The notes under the pieces: generated by a model
Told to the model about the DNA's origin: nothing
Seen by the model: the letters and a program-made list of their open reading frames with translations, nothing else
Database searches by the model: none
NCBI GenBank assembly: GCA_026391515.1
Contig: JAPLEC010000447.1
Span: forward strand, 1 to 48,120
Reading direction: 5' to 3'
Length of the DNA stretch: 48,120 bases
From: Bacteroidia bacterium
GTDB lineage: Bacteria; Bacteroidota; Bacteroidia; Bacteroidales; VadinHA17
Shown here: positions 7,362-15,923 of the stretch, one piece after another
Layout of the letters: the number at the start of each line of letters is the position of its first letter
How positions within the stretch are numbered: the stretch's first letter is position 1
Made by a program: the position numbers and the translations under genes

Positions 7362-10300
7362 ATGAACTCTTCACTCGAAGATATTATACAAAGAAAGATC
7401 CTGGTTCTAGATGGTGCAATGGGAACCATGATACAAAAACATAAGCTGCAGGAAGAAGATTATCGCGGCAAAAAATTCCGCGATCATCCAAAGCCGCAGA
7501 AGGGCAACAATGACCTTTTATCCCTGACTAATCCTGAAATAATCAGGAATATTCATAAGGGCTATCTTGAAGCCGGTGCAGATATCATTACTACCAATAC
7601 TTTTAATGCAAACAAAATATCCATGTCCGATTACGGCATGGAAGACCAGGTTTATAATATGAATTTTCAGTCTGCACAGCTTGTAAAAGAGGCAATATGT
7701 AAGTTTGAAAATTCAAAGGAACCCCTCGAACATTTTATCTTAGGCACACTCGGTCCCACAAACCGAACAGCTTCAATGTCGTCGGATGTAAATGATCCCG
7801 GGGCACGATCAGTTACTTTTGATGCTCTGGTTGATGCATATTCTGAACAAGCCAGAGGGCTCATTGATGGCGGTGTTCATATTCTACTTGTCGAAACAAT
7901 TTTTGATGTACTGAACTGTAAAGCAGCACTTTATGCGATTGATACAGTTTTTGAAGAAAAAGGCATCAGGCTTCCTGTTATGGTTTCTGTAACAATTACA
8001 GATGCTAGCGGAAGAACTTTGACAGGGCAAACCCTTGAAGCATTTCTGATTTCAGTTTCACATTTTCCGCTCTTTAGTGTTGGTCTTAACTGTGCTCTTG
8101 GTGCTGAACAGCTCAGGCCTTTTGTTGAGGAGCTCTCTACAAAATCGCCATTTTATGTATCAGCTCATCCGAATGCCGGACTTCCAAATCAGTTTGGCGA
8201 ATATGATCAGTCTCCGGAATTTATGGCCTCAATTACTGAGGATTTTTTGAAAGAAGGATGGGTGAATATTATTGGCGGCTGCTGCGGAACAACTCCCCAG
8301 CATATCTCTAAAATAGCTGAGGCGTCAAAAAAATATAAGCCACGGACAAAACCGGTAATTATTAAATATACCAGGCTCAGCGGTCTGGAAGCATTGATCA
8401 TAACCCCTGAAACAAACTTTGTAAATATTGGTGAACGTACCAATGTCTCAGGATCTTTAAAATTTGCAAGGCTCATCAAAGAAGAAAAATACGGGGAAGC
8501 TCTTGCTATTGCACGAAACCAGGTAGAAGGAGGAGCACAGGTTATCGATATCTGCATGGACGAAGCAATGCTTGATTCGGAAAAAGCTATGGTGAAATTT
8601 GTAAATCTCATTATGGCAGAGCCGGATATTGCAAAACTGCCACTGATGATAGATTCATCACGATGGAATGTAATTGAATCAGCACTGAAATGCATTCAGG
8701 GGAAATCGGTTGTTAACTCTATAAGTCTGAAAGAGGGTGAAGAAGTTTTTCTCAATCATGCCCGCCTGATAAGGAAATATGGCGCTGCAGCTGTCGTAAT
8801 GCTCTTTGATGAAAAAGGTCAGGCAGATACTTATGAAAGAAGAATTGAAGTTGCGAAAAGATCATATAAACTTTTAACTGAAAAAATTGGATTCCCCCCT
8901 GAAGACATTGTATTTGATCCTAATGTCCTTGCAATTGCGACAGGTATAGAGGAGCACAATAATTATGCAGTAAATTTTATCAGGACAACGGAATGGATTA
9001 AGAAAAATCTGCCTCTTGCAAAAGTGAGCGGAGGCGTAAGCAACCTTTCATTTTCATTCAGGGGAATCGATAAGGTGCGCGAAGCAATGCACTCAGTATT
9101 CCTGTTTCATGCTATTAAAGCAGGTCTCGATATGGGAATTGTAAATCCAGGTATGTTGCAGGTTTACAGCGAGATACCTGTCGATTTGCTTCAACTGACA
9201 GAAGATGTTGTGCTTAATCGCAGGAAAGATGCAACTGAGCGGCTGGTTAAATTTGCAGAAGGATTGAAGAATGAAGGGAAGAAAGAGGAAAAAAGCGATG
9301 AATGGCGTTCACTGCCAATAGTCGATCGTATTAAACACTCCCTTATCAGAGGTCTTGACGAACATATTGAAAAGGATATTGAAGAGGCACGTTCACTCTA
9401 TTCAAGATCAATTGAACTGATTGAAGGTCCGCTGATGGGAGGGATGAATGAAGTAGGCGACCTTTTTGGTTCAGGAAAAATGTTTCTTCCCCAGGTAGTC
9501 AAAAGCGCCAGAGTGATGAAAAAAGCAGTTTTAAAGCTGGCACCTTATATTGAAAAGGAAAGCGAAGGCGCTGAAAAGAAAATTGCCGCAAAGATCCTTC
9601 TTGCAACCGTGAAAGGCGATGTTCACGATATTGGTAAAAACATTGTCGGAGTTGTGCTGTCGTGCAATAATTATGAGGTGGTTGACCTTGGTGTAATGGT
9701 ATCTTCAGATAAAATAATTGATACCGCTATAAAGGAAAGGGCCGATTTTATTGGACTCAGCGGCTTAATTACACCATCGCTTGAAGAGATGGTACATGTT
9801 GCTTCCGAAATGGAACGAAGGAAATTGACTGTTCCTCTTCTTATCGGCGGAGCGACAACCTCAGAGATTCATGCTGCTGTCAAAATTGCACCCACATATT
9901 CCGGAACCGTTATTCATGTGAAAGACGCCTCAAAAGCAGCTGGTGTATTATCTTCACTTCTTAAAAAAGATAACAGCCAGTTTGTTACTGCAATCGCTGA
10001 AAAATACAGGAAGCTTAAAAGTGATCATGCTTCAAAACAGGGAGGAAGAATACTGATACCATTGACTGAAGCAAGAAATAACAAACTGACAACAGACTGG
10101 AATTCCATAAAGCTTGCAGAACCTGAAAAAGCAGGGTATCATGTGATAAATGATATTGATCTGAAGGAGCTTTCAAAATATATCGACTGGACATTCTTTT
10201 TCTATGCCTGGAAGCTCTCAGGAAAATATCCTTCAATTTTCAATGATCCTGTCAAAGGAAGTGAAGCAAAAAAATTGTATGATGATGCTCAGAAATATCT

Positions 10301-11084
10301 CAACGAAATAATAAACGGGAATCTGATTAAATCAAAAGCGGTTTTTGGAATTTATCCTGCAGTATCTGATGGTGATGATGTAATTGTGGTTACAGAAAAA
10401 CAAAAAAACATCCCCCTTGCCCTCCCGCTTCTCCGCCGGTTGGAGGATACGCGGGACAAGCTCTTCAAAGGGGGAATTAAGAAGAAGAAAACCATCTTCA
10501 GATTTCTCAGGAACCAGGAAAAGAAAGAAAAAGGTGTGCCAAACCTCTCACTTTCTGATTTCATTGCTCCGGAATCGTCCGGACTAACTGATAATATGGG
10601 ATTCTTTGTGGTCACTGCAGATATTGATAATGAGGCAATTAAGAAATATAAAGATGATGATTATGCAACAATAATGATCAGATTATTAAGTGATCGTCTT
10701 GCTGAGGCAGCTGCCGAATGGCTTCATGAAAAAATCAGAAAAGAATACTGGGGTTTTGCAACGGATGAAAATCTTACAGTTGAAGAAATGTTATCAGGAA
10801 AATACAAGGGAATAAGACCTGCTCCCGGCTACCCGGCCTGTCCTGATCATACTGAAAAAAGGATTCTTTTTAGCCTTCTTGATGCAGAGAACGCAATTAG
10901 TGTTGGACTGACAGAAAATTTTGCAATGACACCACCTGCAACAGTCTGCGGTTATATTTTCTCTCATCCTGCTTCATCTTATTTCAATGTCGGGAAAATT
11001 GGCCCTGACCAGCTGAAAGATTATGCCTCAAGAAAGAAAATGTCAATTGAAGAGGCATCAAGATGGCTGGCTCCAAACTTATAA
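7362..11084 (+). CDS. metH: Cobalamin-dependent methionine synthase
   Basis: Transfers the methyl group of 5-methyltetrahydrofolate to homocysteine through cobalamin. All four modules are present in 1240 residues. The homocysteine domain (about 1-325) has zinc cysteines C244, C307 and C308. The folate domain (about 345-620) begins VNIGERTNVSGS. The B12 cap and B12-binding domain carry DVHDIGKN with the lower ligand H755. The AdoMet reactivation domain carries RPAPGYPACPDH from R1152. The domain is odd at residues 1017-1038: compared with the E. coli protein it has an extra segment, encoded by a palindromic repeat (10411-10475), between the GDD motif and FRFLRNQ. The frame stays open, and the downstream motifs are intact, so activity is probably retained. 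Stop is 10 nt before metF. Confidence 0.96.
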   Translation: MNSSLEDIIQRKILVLDGAMGTMIQKHKLQEEDYRGKKFRDHPKPQKGNNDLLSLTNPEIIRNIHKGYLEAGADIITTNTFNANKISMSDYGMEDQVYNMNFQSAQLVKEAICKFENSKEPLEHFILGTLGPTNRTASMSSDVNDPGARSVTFDALVDAYSEQARGLIDGGVHILLVETIFDVLNCKAALYAIDTVFEEKGIRLPVMVSVTITDASGRTLTGQTLEAFLISVSHFPLFSVGLNCALGAEQLRPFVEELSTKSPFYVSAHPNAGLPNQFGEYDQSPEFMASITEDFLKEGWVNIIGGCCGTTPQHISKIAEASKKYKPRTKPVIIKYTRLSGLEALIITPETNFVNIGERTNVSGSLKFARLIKEEKYGEALAIARNQVEGGAQVIDICMDEAMLDSEKAMVKFVNLIMAEPDIAKLPLMIDSSRWNVIESALKCIQGKSVVNSISLKEGEEVFLNHARLIRKYGAAAVVMLFDEKGQADTYERRIEVAKRSYKLLTEKIGFPPEDIVFDPNVLAIATGIEEHNNYAVNFIRTTEWIKKNLPLAKVSGGVSNLSFSFRGIDKVREAMHSVFLFHAIKAGLDMGIVNPGMLQVYSEIPVDLLQLTEDVVLNRRKDATERLVKFAEGLKNEGKKEEKSDEWRSLPIVDRIKHSLIRGLDEHIEKDIEEARSLYSRSIELIEGPLMGGMNEVGDLFGSGKMFLPQVVKSARVMKKAVLKLAPYIEKESEGAEKKIAAKILLATVKGDVHDIGKNIVGVVLSCNNYEVVDLGVMVSSDKIIDTAIKERADFIGLSGLITPSLEEMVHVASEMERRKLTVPLLIGGATTSEIHAAVKIAPTYSGTVIHVKDASKAAGVLSSLLKKDNSQFVTAIAEKYRKLKSDHASKQGGRILIPLTEARNNKLTTDWNSIKLAEPEKAGYHVINDIDLKELSKYIDWTFFFYAWKLSGKYPSIFNDPVKGSEAKKLYDDAQKYLNEIINGNLIKSKAVFGIYPAVSDGDDVIVVTEKQKNIPLALPLLRRLEDTRDKLFKGGIKKKKTIFRFLRNQEKKEKGVPNLSLSDFIAPESSGLTDNMGFFVVTADIDNEAIKKYKDDDYATIMIRLLSDRLAEAAAEWLHEKIRKEYWGFATDENLTVEEMLSGKYKGIRPAPGYPACPDHTEKRILFSLLDAENAISVGLTENFAMTPPATVCGYIFSHPASSYFNVGKIGPDQLKDYASRKKMSIEEASRWLAPNL
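10411..10475. repeat. Palindromic element inserted in frame within metH
   Basis: Outer arms tcccccttg (10411-10419) and caaaggggga (10466-10475) pair with one bulge. Inner arms tcccgc (10423-10428) and gcggga (10451-10456) pair perfectly, and an apical ctcc/ggag stem closes around gccggtt. The sequence resembles the C/G-run intergenic palindromes at 7224-7297 and 25888-25997. It encodes 22 residues at a point where family members have none. It is followed by a lysine run (KKKK) that may also be part of the added sequence. Confidence 0.7.
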
Positions 11085-11094
11085 TGTTTTGATA

Positions 11095-12048
11095 ATGAGT
11101 GTTACAGATAAAATAAAAAGCGCTAAAGGACCCTTATTCACATTTGAACTGCTTCCTCCGCTAAAAGGGCATAGCATTGAAAGAGTCTATTCGACAATCG
11201 ACAGACTGATCGAATTTCAACCTGCATATATAAATTTTACCACACACCGAAATGAAATAACATTCAAAGAGAGACCTGACGGGCTTCTTGAAAAAAGAGT
11301 GACACGGCTGAGGCCGGGAACTATTGCGCTAGCTGCTGCAGTAAGATATAAATATAATATTACGGTTGTTCCCCATATCCTGTGCGGCGGATTTACAAAA
11401 GAAGAGACCGAAAATGTTCTTATTGAAATGAACTTCCTTGGCATTGATGATGTTCTGGCTCTCAGGGGAGATCCCCAGAGAGGAAGCCGTACTTTCATTC
11501 CTGATAAAGACGGGCATACCCATACATTTGAACTCGTCAAACAAATTGTGGATATGAATAACGGAAAATATCTTGAAGACTCTCTTATTGATACAACTCC
11601 TACAAATTTCTGTATAGGAGTTGCAGGCTACCCGGAAAAGCATTTTGAAGCACCGAACCGGCAGACTGATATGGAAAACCTTAAAGCTAAAGTGGAATCA
11701 GGAGCGGGCTATATTGTGACACAGATGTTTTTCAATAACAGGAAGTTCTTCCGTTTCAGGGACGAATGCAGGGAGACAGGAATTAATGTCCCCTTAATTG
11801 CAGGGTTAAAACCCATATCAGCACTTAACGATATTAATCTTTTACCACAGACTTTTCATATCGATGTACCGAATGATCTTGTAACTGCAATTAAAAAATG
11901 TTCAACAGATAAGGAAGCCCGTGAAGTGGGCATTGAATGGGCGACAATGCAGTCACAGGAGCTTATAAAAGAAGGAGTTCCGGGGATTCATTACTACACT
12001 CTCGGGAGATCTGATAATATTGCTCGTATTGTGAAAGCAGCTTTCTAA
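11095..12048 (+). CDS. metF: 5,10-methylenetetrahydrofolate reductase
   Basis: A flavoprotein that makes the 5-methyltetrahydrofolate used by MetH. The start was set at ATG 11095 (MSVTDKIKSAKGPLFTFELLPP), giving 317 residues; a longer frame from 11023 overlaps metH and has no family support. The catalytic glutamate lies in FTFELLPP. LRGDPQRGS and GAGYIVTQMFFNN are standard TIM-barrel segments of the family, and HILCGGFTKEE is as in other bacterial MetF. It is the last gene of the methionine operon, directly behind metH, which uses its product. A convergent repeat separates it from metK. Confidence 0.94.
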   Translation: MSVTDKIKSAKGPLFTFELLPPLKGHSIERVYSTIDRLIEFQPAYINFTTHRNEITFKERPDGLLEKRVTRLRPGTIALAAAVRYKYNITVVPHILCGGFTKEETENVLIEMNFLGIDDVLALRGDPQRGSRTFIPDKDGHTHTFELVKQIVDMNNGKYLEDSLIDTTPTNFCIGVAGYPEKHFEAPNRQTDMENLKAKVESGAGYIVTQMFFNNRKFFRFRDECRETGINVPLIAGLKPISALNDINLLPQTFHIDVPNDLVTAIKKCSTDKEAREVGIEWATMQSQELIKEGVPGIHYYTLGRSDNIARIVKAAF

Positions 12049-12058
12049 ATAAATAAAA

Positions 12059-12131
12059 AACTTACACAGAGGAAATCCTGAGAACCACAGAGGACCACAG
12101 AGTAAAACCTCTGTGTAACTCTGTGTAAGTT
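12059..12131. repeat. Inverted repeat of CTCTGTGTAA type between metF and metK
   Basis: The arms aacttacacagag (12059-12071) and ctctgtgtaagtt (12119-12131) are perfect reverse complements, and inner copies (accacagaggaccacagag / cctctgtgtaactctgtg) extend the symmetry. It lies between two convergent genes and could act as a bidirectional terminator when transcribed. The unit is similar in design, but not sequence, to the CTTTGTG family. Confidence 0.7.
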
Positions 12132-12144
12132 CTTTATAAGAGAT

Positions 12145-13488
12145 TCAGATTTTAAACTCTTTCTTGATTTTCTCTACATAATCCAGCTTCTCCCAGGCAA
12201 AAAAGTCAACCTTCTTCAGCCAGGTTTTCTTCCCATTGCCATTGACAACCAATGGCTTGTTGCCTGGAACCTCATAATAAACTTCAACATTTTTAACCTC
12301 ATGATCGCGACCAAAATGTCCATATGACGCTGTCTTCAGGAAAATAGGATTTTTCAGTCCCAGCCGCTTAATGATTGCATAAGGACGCATATCGAACAGA
12401 GAGTTGATTTTGCTGGCTATCTCGCTGTCATGCAATATTTTACCTTTATTATTCTTTACATGAGCTGTTCCAAATGTATTTATATAGAGACCAAAAGGTT
12501 CTGCAACTCCGATTGCGTACGCTACCTGTATCAAAGCTTTATCACAAACACCAGCTGCAACCATGTTTTTTGCAATATGACGGGCGGCATAAGCTGCCGA
12601 CCTGTCGACTTTTGATGAATCTTTTCCTGAGAAAGCACCACCGCCATGAGCGCCATGTCCTCCATAAGTATCGACAATGATTTTACGTCCTGTAAGACCA
12701 GTATCACCATGAGGGCCTCCAATGACAAATTTTCCCGTCGGGTTTACAAGAAGCCTCAAATTGTTTGTAAATAGCTTTTGAATCCTGGGGGAAAGAGATT
12801 TCTTCACTCTTGGGATAAGTATATTCTTTAGGTCGTCATGGATTTTTTTCTGCATAGCTTTTTCAGCTGCCTTCTCAGCAATGTGAGACTTATTTTTTGG
12901 TAAAATAAATTCATCATGCTGTGTACTTATGACGACAGTGTTTATCCTGAGAGGCTTATTATTATCATCATATTCGATGGTTACCTGCGATTTGGAATCA
13001 GGTCTCAGGTATTTCATCACTTTACCTTCGTGACGAATTGCTGCAAGCTGCTGAAGGAATATATGTGCAAGTTCGCTGCTTATAGGCATGTAATTGTCCA
13101 TCTCGCGGCAGGCATAGCCAAACATCATCCCCTGATCACCGGCACCTTGCTCTTCAGGTTTTTCACGTACCACACCCTGGCGGATATCTGAGGATTGTTC
13201 ATGAATGGTAGAAATCACGCCGCACGAATCACAATCAAAACGGTATTCTGCTTTTGTATAACCTATATTACGTATCACCCGGCGAGCAGTTTCCTGAACA
13301 TCAACCCATCCTGAGGTTTGTACTTCACCTCCGCAGACAACCAGTCCGGTTGTAACAAAAGTCTCGCAAGCGACCTTCGATTCCGGATCCCATTTTAAAA
13401 ACTCATCCAGCAATGCATCTGAAATCTGGTCGGCTATCTTGTCAGGGTGACCTTCTGAAACCGATTCTGATGTAAAAAAATATCCCAT
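12145..13488 (-). CDS. metK: S-adenosylmethionine synthetase
   Basis: Makes SAM from methionine and ATP, producing the ligand that the riboswitch upstream of metY senses. Diagnostic motifs are GHPDKIADQISDALLD (13-28), GDQGMMFGYA (117-126) and GGGAFSGKD (282-290). At 447 residues it exceeds the 384-residue E. coli enzyme; the extra length is spread over the central region (about 190-245) and the C-terminus, which appears usual in this phylum. It converges on the met operon and has no visible SAM riboswitch of its own. The 5' side holds the TACTTTAG-type repeat at 13505-13605. Confidence 0.97.
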   Translation of the reverse strand: MGYFFTSESVSEGHPDKIADQISDALLDEFLKWDPESKVACETFVTTGLVVCGGEVQTSGWVDVQETARRVIRNIGYTKAEYRFDCDSCGVISTIHEQSSDIRQGVVREKPEEQGAGDQGMMFGYACREMDNYMPISSELAHIFLQQLAAIRHEGKVMKYLRPDSKSQVTIEYDDNNKPLRINTVVISTQHDEFILPKNKSHIAEKAAEKAMQKKIHDDLKNILIPRVKKSLSPRIQKLFTNNLRLLVNPTGKFVIGGPHGDTGLTGRKIIVDTYGGHGAHGGGAFSGKDSSKVDRSAAYAARHIAKNMVAAGVCDKALIQVAYAIGVAEPFGLYINTFGTAHVKNNKGKILHDSEIASKINSLFDMRPYAIIKRLGLKNPIFLKTASYGHFGRDHEVKNVEVYYEVPGNKPLVVNGNGKKTWLKKVDFFAWEKLDYVEKIKKEFKI

Positions 13489-13504
13489 AGTTTTTTAAGT
13501 TTAG

Positions 13505-13605
13505 AATGCCTAAAGTACTTAGAGTACTTAGAGTTATTACATAGTTTTATATTTATTATATAAACTTTAAGTACTCAAAACTTAAGCTCACTTTAAGTAC
13601 TTAAC
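13505..13605. repeat. Inverted repeat built of TAAGTACTT-like units
   Basis: The left part, taaagtacttagagtacttagag (about 13512-13534), faces a right part with ctttaagtactcaaaacttaagctcactttaagtactt (about 13567-13604). Units of about 10 nt recur in both arms. It sits just upstream of metK. The rest of the gap to 13744 is A-rich and shows no gene or clear promoter. Confidence 0.55.
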
Positions 13606-13744
13606 AATTGATGGGAAAATTGGTTGAACAGAAAAAAAGATTTTTAAGCGTTTTAGCATTTTTTCCTGTGGTTGAAATCAGCACAAATCTTTCCACCTGA
13701 TAATTGTGGCACAAAGCAAATAAAAAAAAACTAGAAAAAAAAGA

Positions 13745-14659
13745 TTATCCGTTAGTAAGGTGCCTGAAAACCTCCTCCAGATTACTTTCTTCTTTCTGAA
13801 GGGAAAGTACTGTAAGATTATTTTTTACGGCAAATGAAAATATGGCAGGACGAATATCTTCCTCACCTTCAGCTTCTATGAGCCAGGAATCTTTTCTGAT
13901 TTGCTGAACCTTACTGACATAAGGTATATTCTTTAATTCCGATTTATCAACTTCCCGGTTAAATTCAACATGGATAGTTTGTTTCTGACATTTCAGAAGT
14001 GAATAAATCTTATTTTTTTCTTCATCAGCAACAATCACACCCTTGTCAATAATGATGACCCTGTCGCAGATTGCTTCAGCTTCCTGCATGATATGTGTGG
14101 AGAGCAATACTGTTTTTTCTTTTCCGGCTTCCCTGATGAGATTTCGTATTTCAACAATCTGATTTGGATCGAGTCCCGATGTTGCTTCGTCAAGTATCAG
14201 AACATCAGGATTATGAATAAGCGCCTGTGCAAGACCTACTCTTTGCCTGTATCCTTTTGAAAGAGATCCGATCCTTTTCTTCTGCTCGGGAGCAAGACCA
14301 GTGATTTCAATAACATTATCGATCTGCTTCTTCAGAGAGTTGCTCATTTTATATACTGATGCCACAAAGCCAAGATATTCCCTGACATACATTTCAGGAT
14401 AAAGAGGATTATTTTCAGGAAGATAACCAATAATTTTTTTTATTTCCGTAGTGTTTGAAGAAATATCAATGTCATTTACAAATACAAAACCGGATGTGGC
14501 TGGAATAAAACCGGTTATTATCCTCATCATTGTGGATTTCCCGGCACCGTTTGGACCCAGAAAACCAACTATCTCCCCTTTTTTAACTTCAAAAGATACA
14601 TTATCCAGAGCTTTCTGTTCCCCGTAATACTTTGTAACTCCCTGAACTGCAATAGACAT
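13745..14659 (-). CDS. gldA: GldA-type ABC transporter ATP-binding protein
   Basis: The ATPase subunit of an ABC exporter, close to GldA, which in Flavobacterium is required for gliding and works with the permeases GldF and GldG. Walker A is GPNGAGKS (35-42), the signature LSKGYRQR (133-140), Walker B VLILDE (153-158) and the H-loop STHIMQEA. The N-terminal MSIAVQGVTKYYGEQKAL closely follows the GldA pattern. The C-terminal 80 residues form the accessory domain found in this subfamily. No gldF or gldG is present in the window, so the partner permease is encoded elsewhere or this is a generic relative. It lies downstream of the universal stress gene on the same strand. Confidence 0.8.
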   Translation of the reverse strand: MSIAVQGVTKYYGEQKALDNVSFEVKKGEIVGFLGPNGAGKSTMMRIITGFIPATSGFVFVNDIDISSNTTEIKKIIGYLPENNPLYPEMYVREYLGFVASVYKMSNSLKKQIDNVIEITGLAPEQKKRIGSLSKGYRQRVGLAQALIHNPDVLILDEATSGLDPNQIVEIRNLIREAGKEKTVLLSTHIMQEAEAICDRVIIIDKGVIVADEEKNKIYSLLKCQKQTIHVEFNREVDKSELKNIPYVSKVQQIRKDSWLIEAEGEEDIRPAIFSFAVKNNLTVLSLQKEESNLEEVFRHLTNG

Positions 14660-14739
14660 CCGAAAGTTTTATTATTAAATTCAAAACTTTCAAATTTACT
14701 CTTTTTTATGAAAGCTCCTTTTATTATCGAGAATCATCT

Positions 14740-14795
14740 TATGAGTGAAAACCCCTTTGTGTCCCTTCGTGTCGAATTCACAAAGATTCCAATAG
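14740..14795. repeat. CTTTGTGTCCCTTCGTGTC repeat copy
   Basis: ctttgtgtcccttcgtgtcg followed by ttcacaaagattcc gives a short inverted arrangement of the CTTTGTG unit. It matches the class at 3187-3297 and 21390-21446. A short open frame crossing it is not a gene. Confidence 0.5.
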
Positions 14796-14840
14796 CTATG
14801 TATTTCTTCACAATTCATGTAACAGTTTATAAATTTGAAT

Positions 14841-15692
14841 TTATGATCCCCAGCCGCCCATAAATTGAGCGGTATTAGCAAAGGAAGCCTTTGGATTTAC
14901 ACAGCAGACTGGTATTTTGGAGCTGTTGGCAATAATATATTGTTCTGAAGCTCCAACCATATAATCGGCAAATGTAATGTTCTTGGTAGTCACAATAAGT
15001 ATCAGGTCAGCATTGATCTTCTGGGCAAAATCAAGCGTCTGTTGTGCGAAATTACCCTTTGGAATTTCATGGATCTGATATTCTATGTTATTTTGAATGA
15101 GATATCTGATCGCAAAATTAAGATTGATTTTTGTTTTCTTAATCAGGTTCTTATCATAAGCAGTTGTAACAAGAATATGCATTTTCGAGTCAAAATATTT
15201 ACCCATGAAAATTGCCATTTTCGTTTTCTCCTTGTTTTCTTTCCTGAAATCCACGGGGAAAACAATATTATGATATCTCTCCTGGTCAGCCGGAGGGTCC
15301 TGAACAACAATAAACGGCACTTTCGATTTTACGATAACTTTTAATGCCCAGCTGCCGGTAAGTTTCTGCATCCCTTTCATACCATGGGTTCCCATTACAA
15401 CCACACTTGCATCCTTATCGTTTACAAAATCAGCAATTGCTGAAAAAATGCTCCCTTTCGAGATATCAGATACAATGGTCATATTGTATTTCTTGCTGTT
15501 TTCATTAGCAACATGCTTTAAAAGTACTCTTTTTTCTCCCTCAACAGCCGGTTTTATGCCAGAGTCGACAATATGAAGCAGACATATCTCATTTCCGACC
15601 ATACGGCTGATTTTAACTGCATGTGCCAGTGCATGTTCAGCTACGGGAGTAAAATCCCAGGGAACTACTATAGGTTTCTGATGCTCTTCCAT
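14841..15692 (-). CDS. Tandem universal stress protein (two Usp domains)
   Basis: Two UspA-like domains fill 283 residues. The first (about 1-140) starts IVVPWDFTPVAEHAL and has the ATP-loop-like VVMGTHGMKGMQKLTGS. The second (about 150-270) starts NIVFPVDF and is degenerate at the loop (VTTKNITFADYMVGAS), so only the first is likely to bind nucleotide. Such proteins are cytosolic and respond to growth arrest or stress; the partner here is unknown. It has its own well-matched promoter at 15720-15750. Confidence 0.88.
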   Translation of the reverse strand: MEEHQKPIVVPWDFTPVAEHALAHAVKISRMVGNEICLLHIVDSGIKPAVEGEKRVLLKHVANENSKKYNMTIVSDISKGSIFSAIADFVNDKDASVVVMGTHGMKGMQKLTGSWALKVIVKSKVPFIVVQDPPADQERYHNIVFPVDFRKENKEKTKMAIFMGKYFDSKMHILVTTAYDKNLIKKTKINLNFAIRYLIQNNIEYQIHEIPKGNFAQQTLDFAQKINADLILIVTTKNITFADYMVGASEQYIIANSSKIPVCCVNPKASFANTAQFMGGWGS

Positions 15693-15719
15693 AATTTCTA
15701 TTAATTTTCAAATTACACT

Positions 15720-15750
15720 CAAAGTTATTCAGATTTTACCAATTTTCAAA
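15720..15750 (-). promoter_or_regulatory. Promoter of the universal stress gene
   Basis: On the minus strand TTTG (complement of caaa, 15747-15750), a 19-nt spacer and TAACTTTG (complement of caaagtta, 15720-15727) match the Bacteroidota promoter. The predicted start leaves a leader of about 20 nt. The rest of the 231-nt divergent gap to asnS shows no gene. Confidence 0.7.
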
Positions 15751-15923
15751 TCATTTGGTTTTGCTGAAAAATGATTCATTAAATAAAACTCTTTTAAAGT
15801 GGAAATATTATTCAAAAAGGCCTCTTTCGCACAAAAATAATGCCATAATGAAATAAAAGACCCCTGTTCTGAGTTCCCGGCCTGACAATTTATTATTTTT
15901 ACAAAAATTTTTAACCTGTTTCG

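Noticed and set aside
8207..8695. 162-residue minus-strand frame inside metH
   Set aside because: Antisense shadow of the conserved folate-binding domain; no start context and no family resemblance.
10384..10587. Frameshift or separate gene in metH at the palindrome
   Set aside because: The metH frame continues through it and all downstream AdoMet-domain motifs are in the same frame.
13489..13744. SAM riboswitch controlling metK
   Set aside because: No ggcaacc or ggtgcca core and no pseudoknot pair on the minus strand; only a repeat and A-rich sequence.
14696..14881. 61-residue minus-strand frame between gldA and the universal stress gene
   Set aside because: Overlaps the 3' end of the stress gene and a CTTTGTG repeat; no protein family seen.
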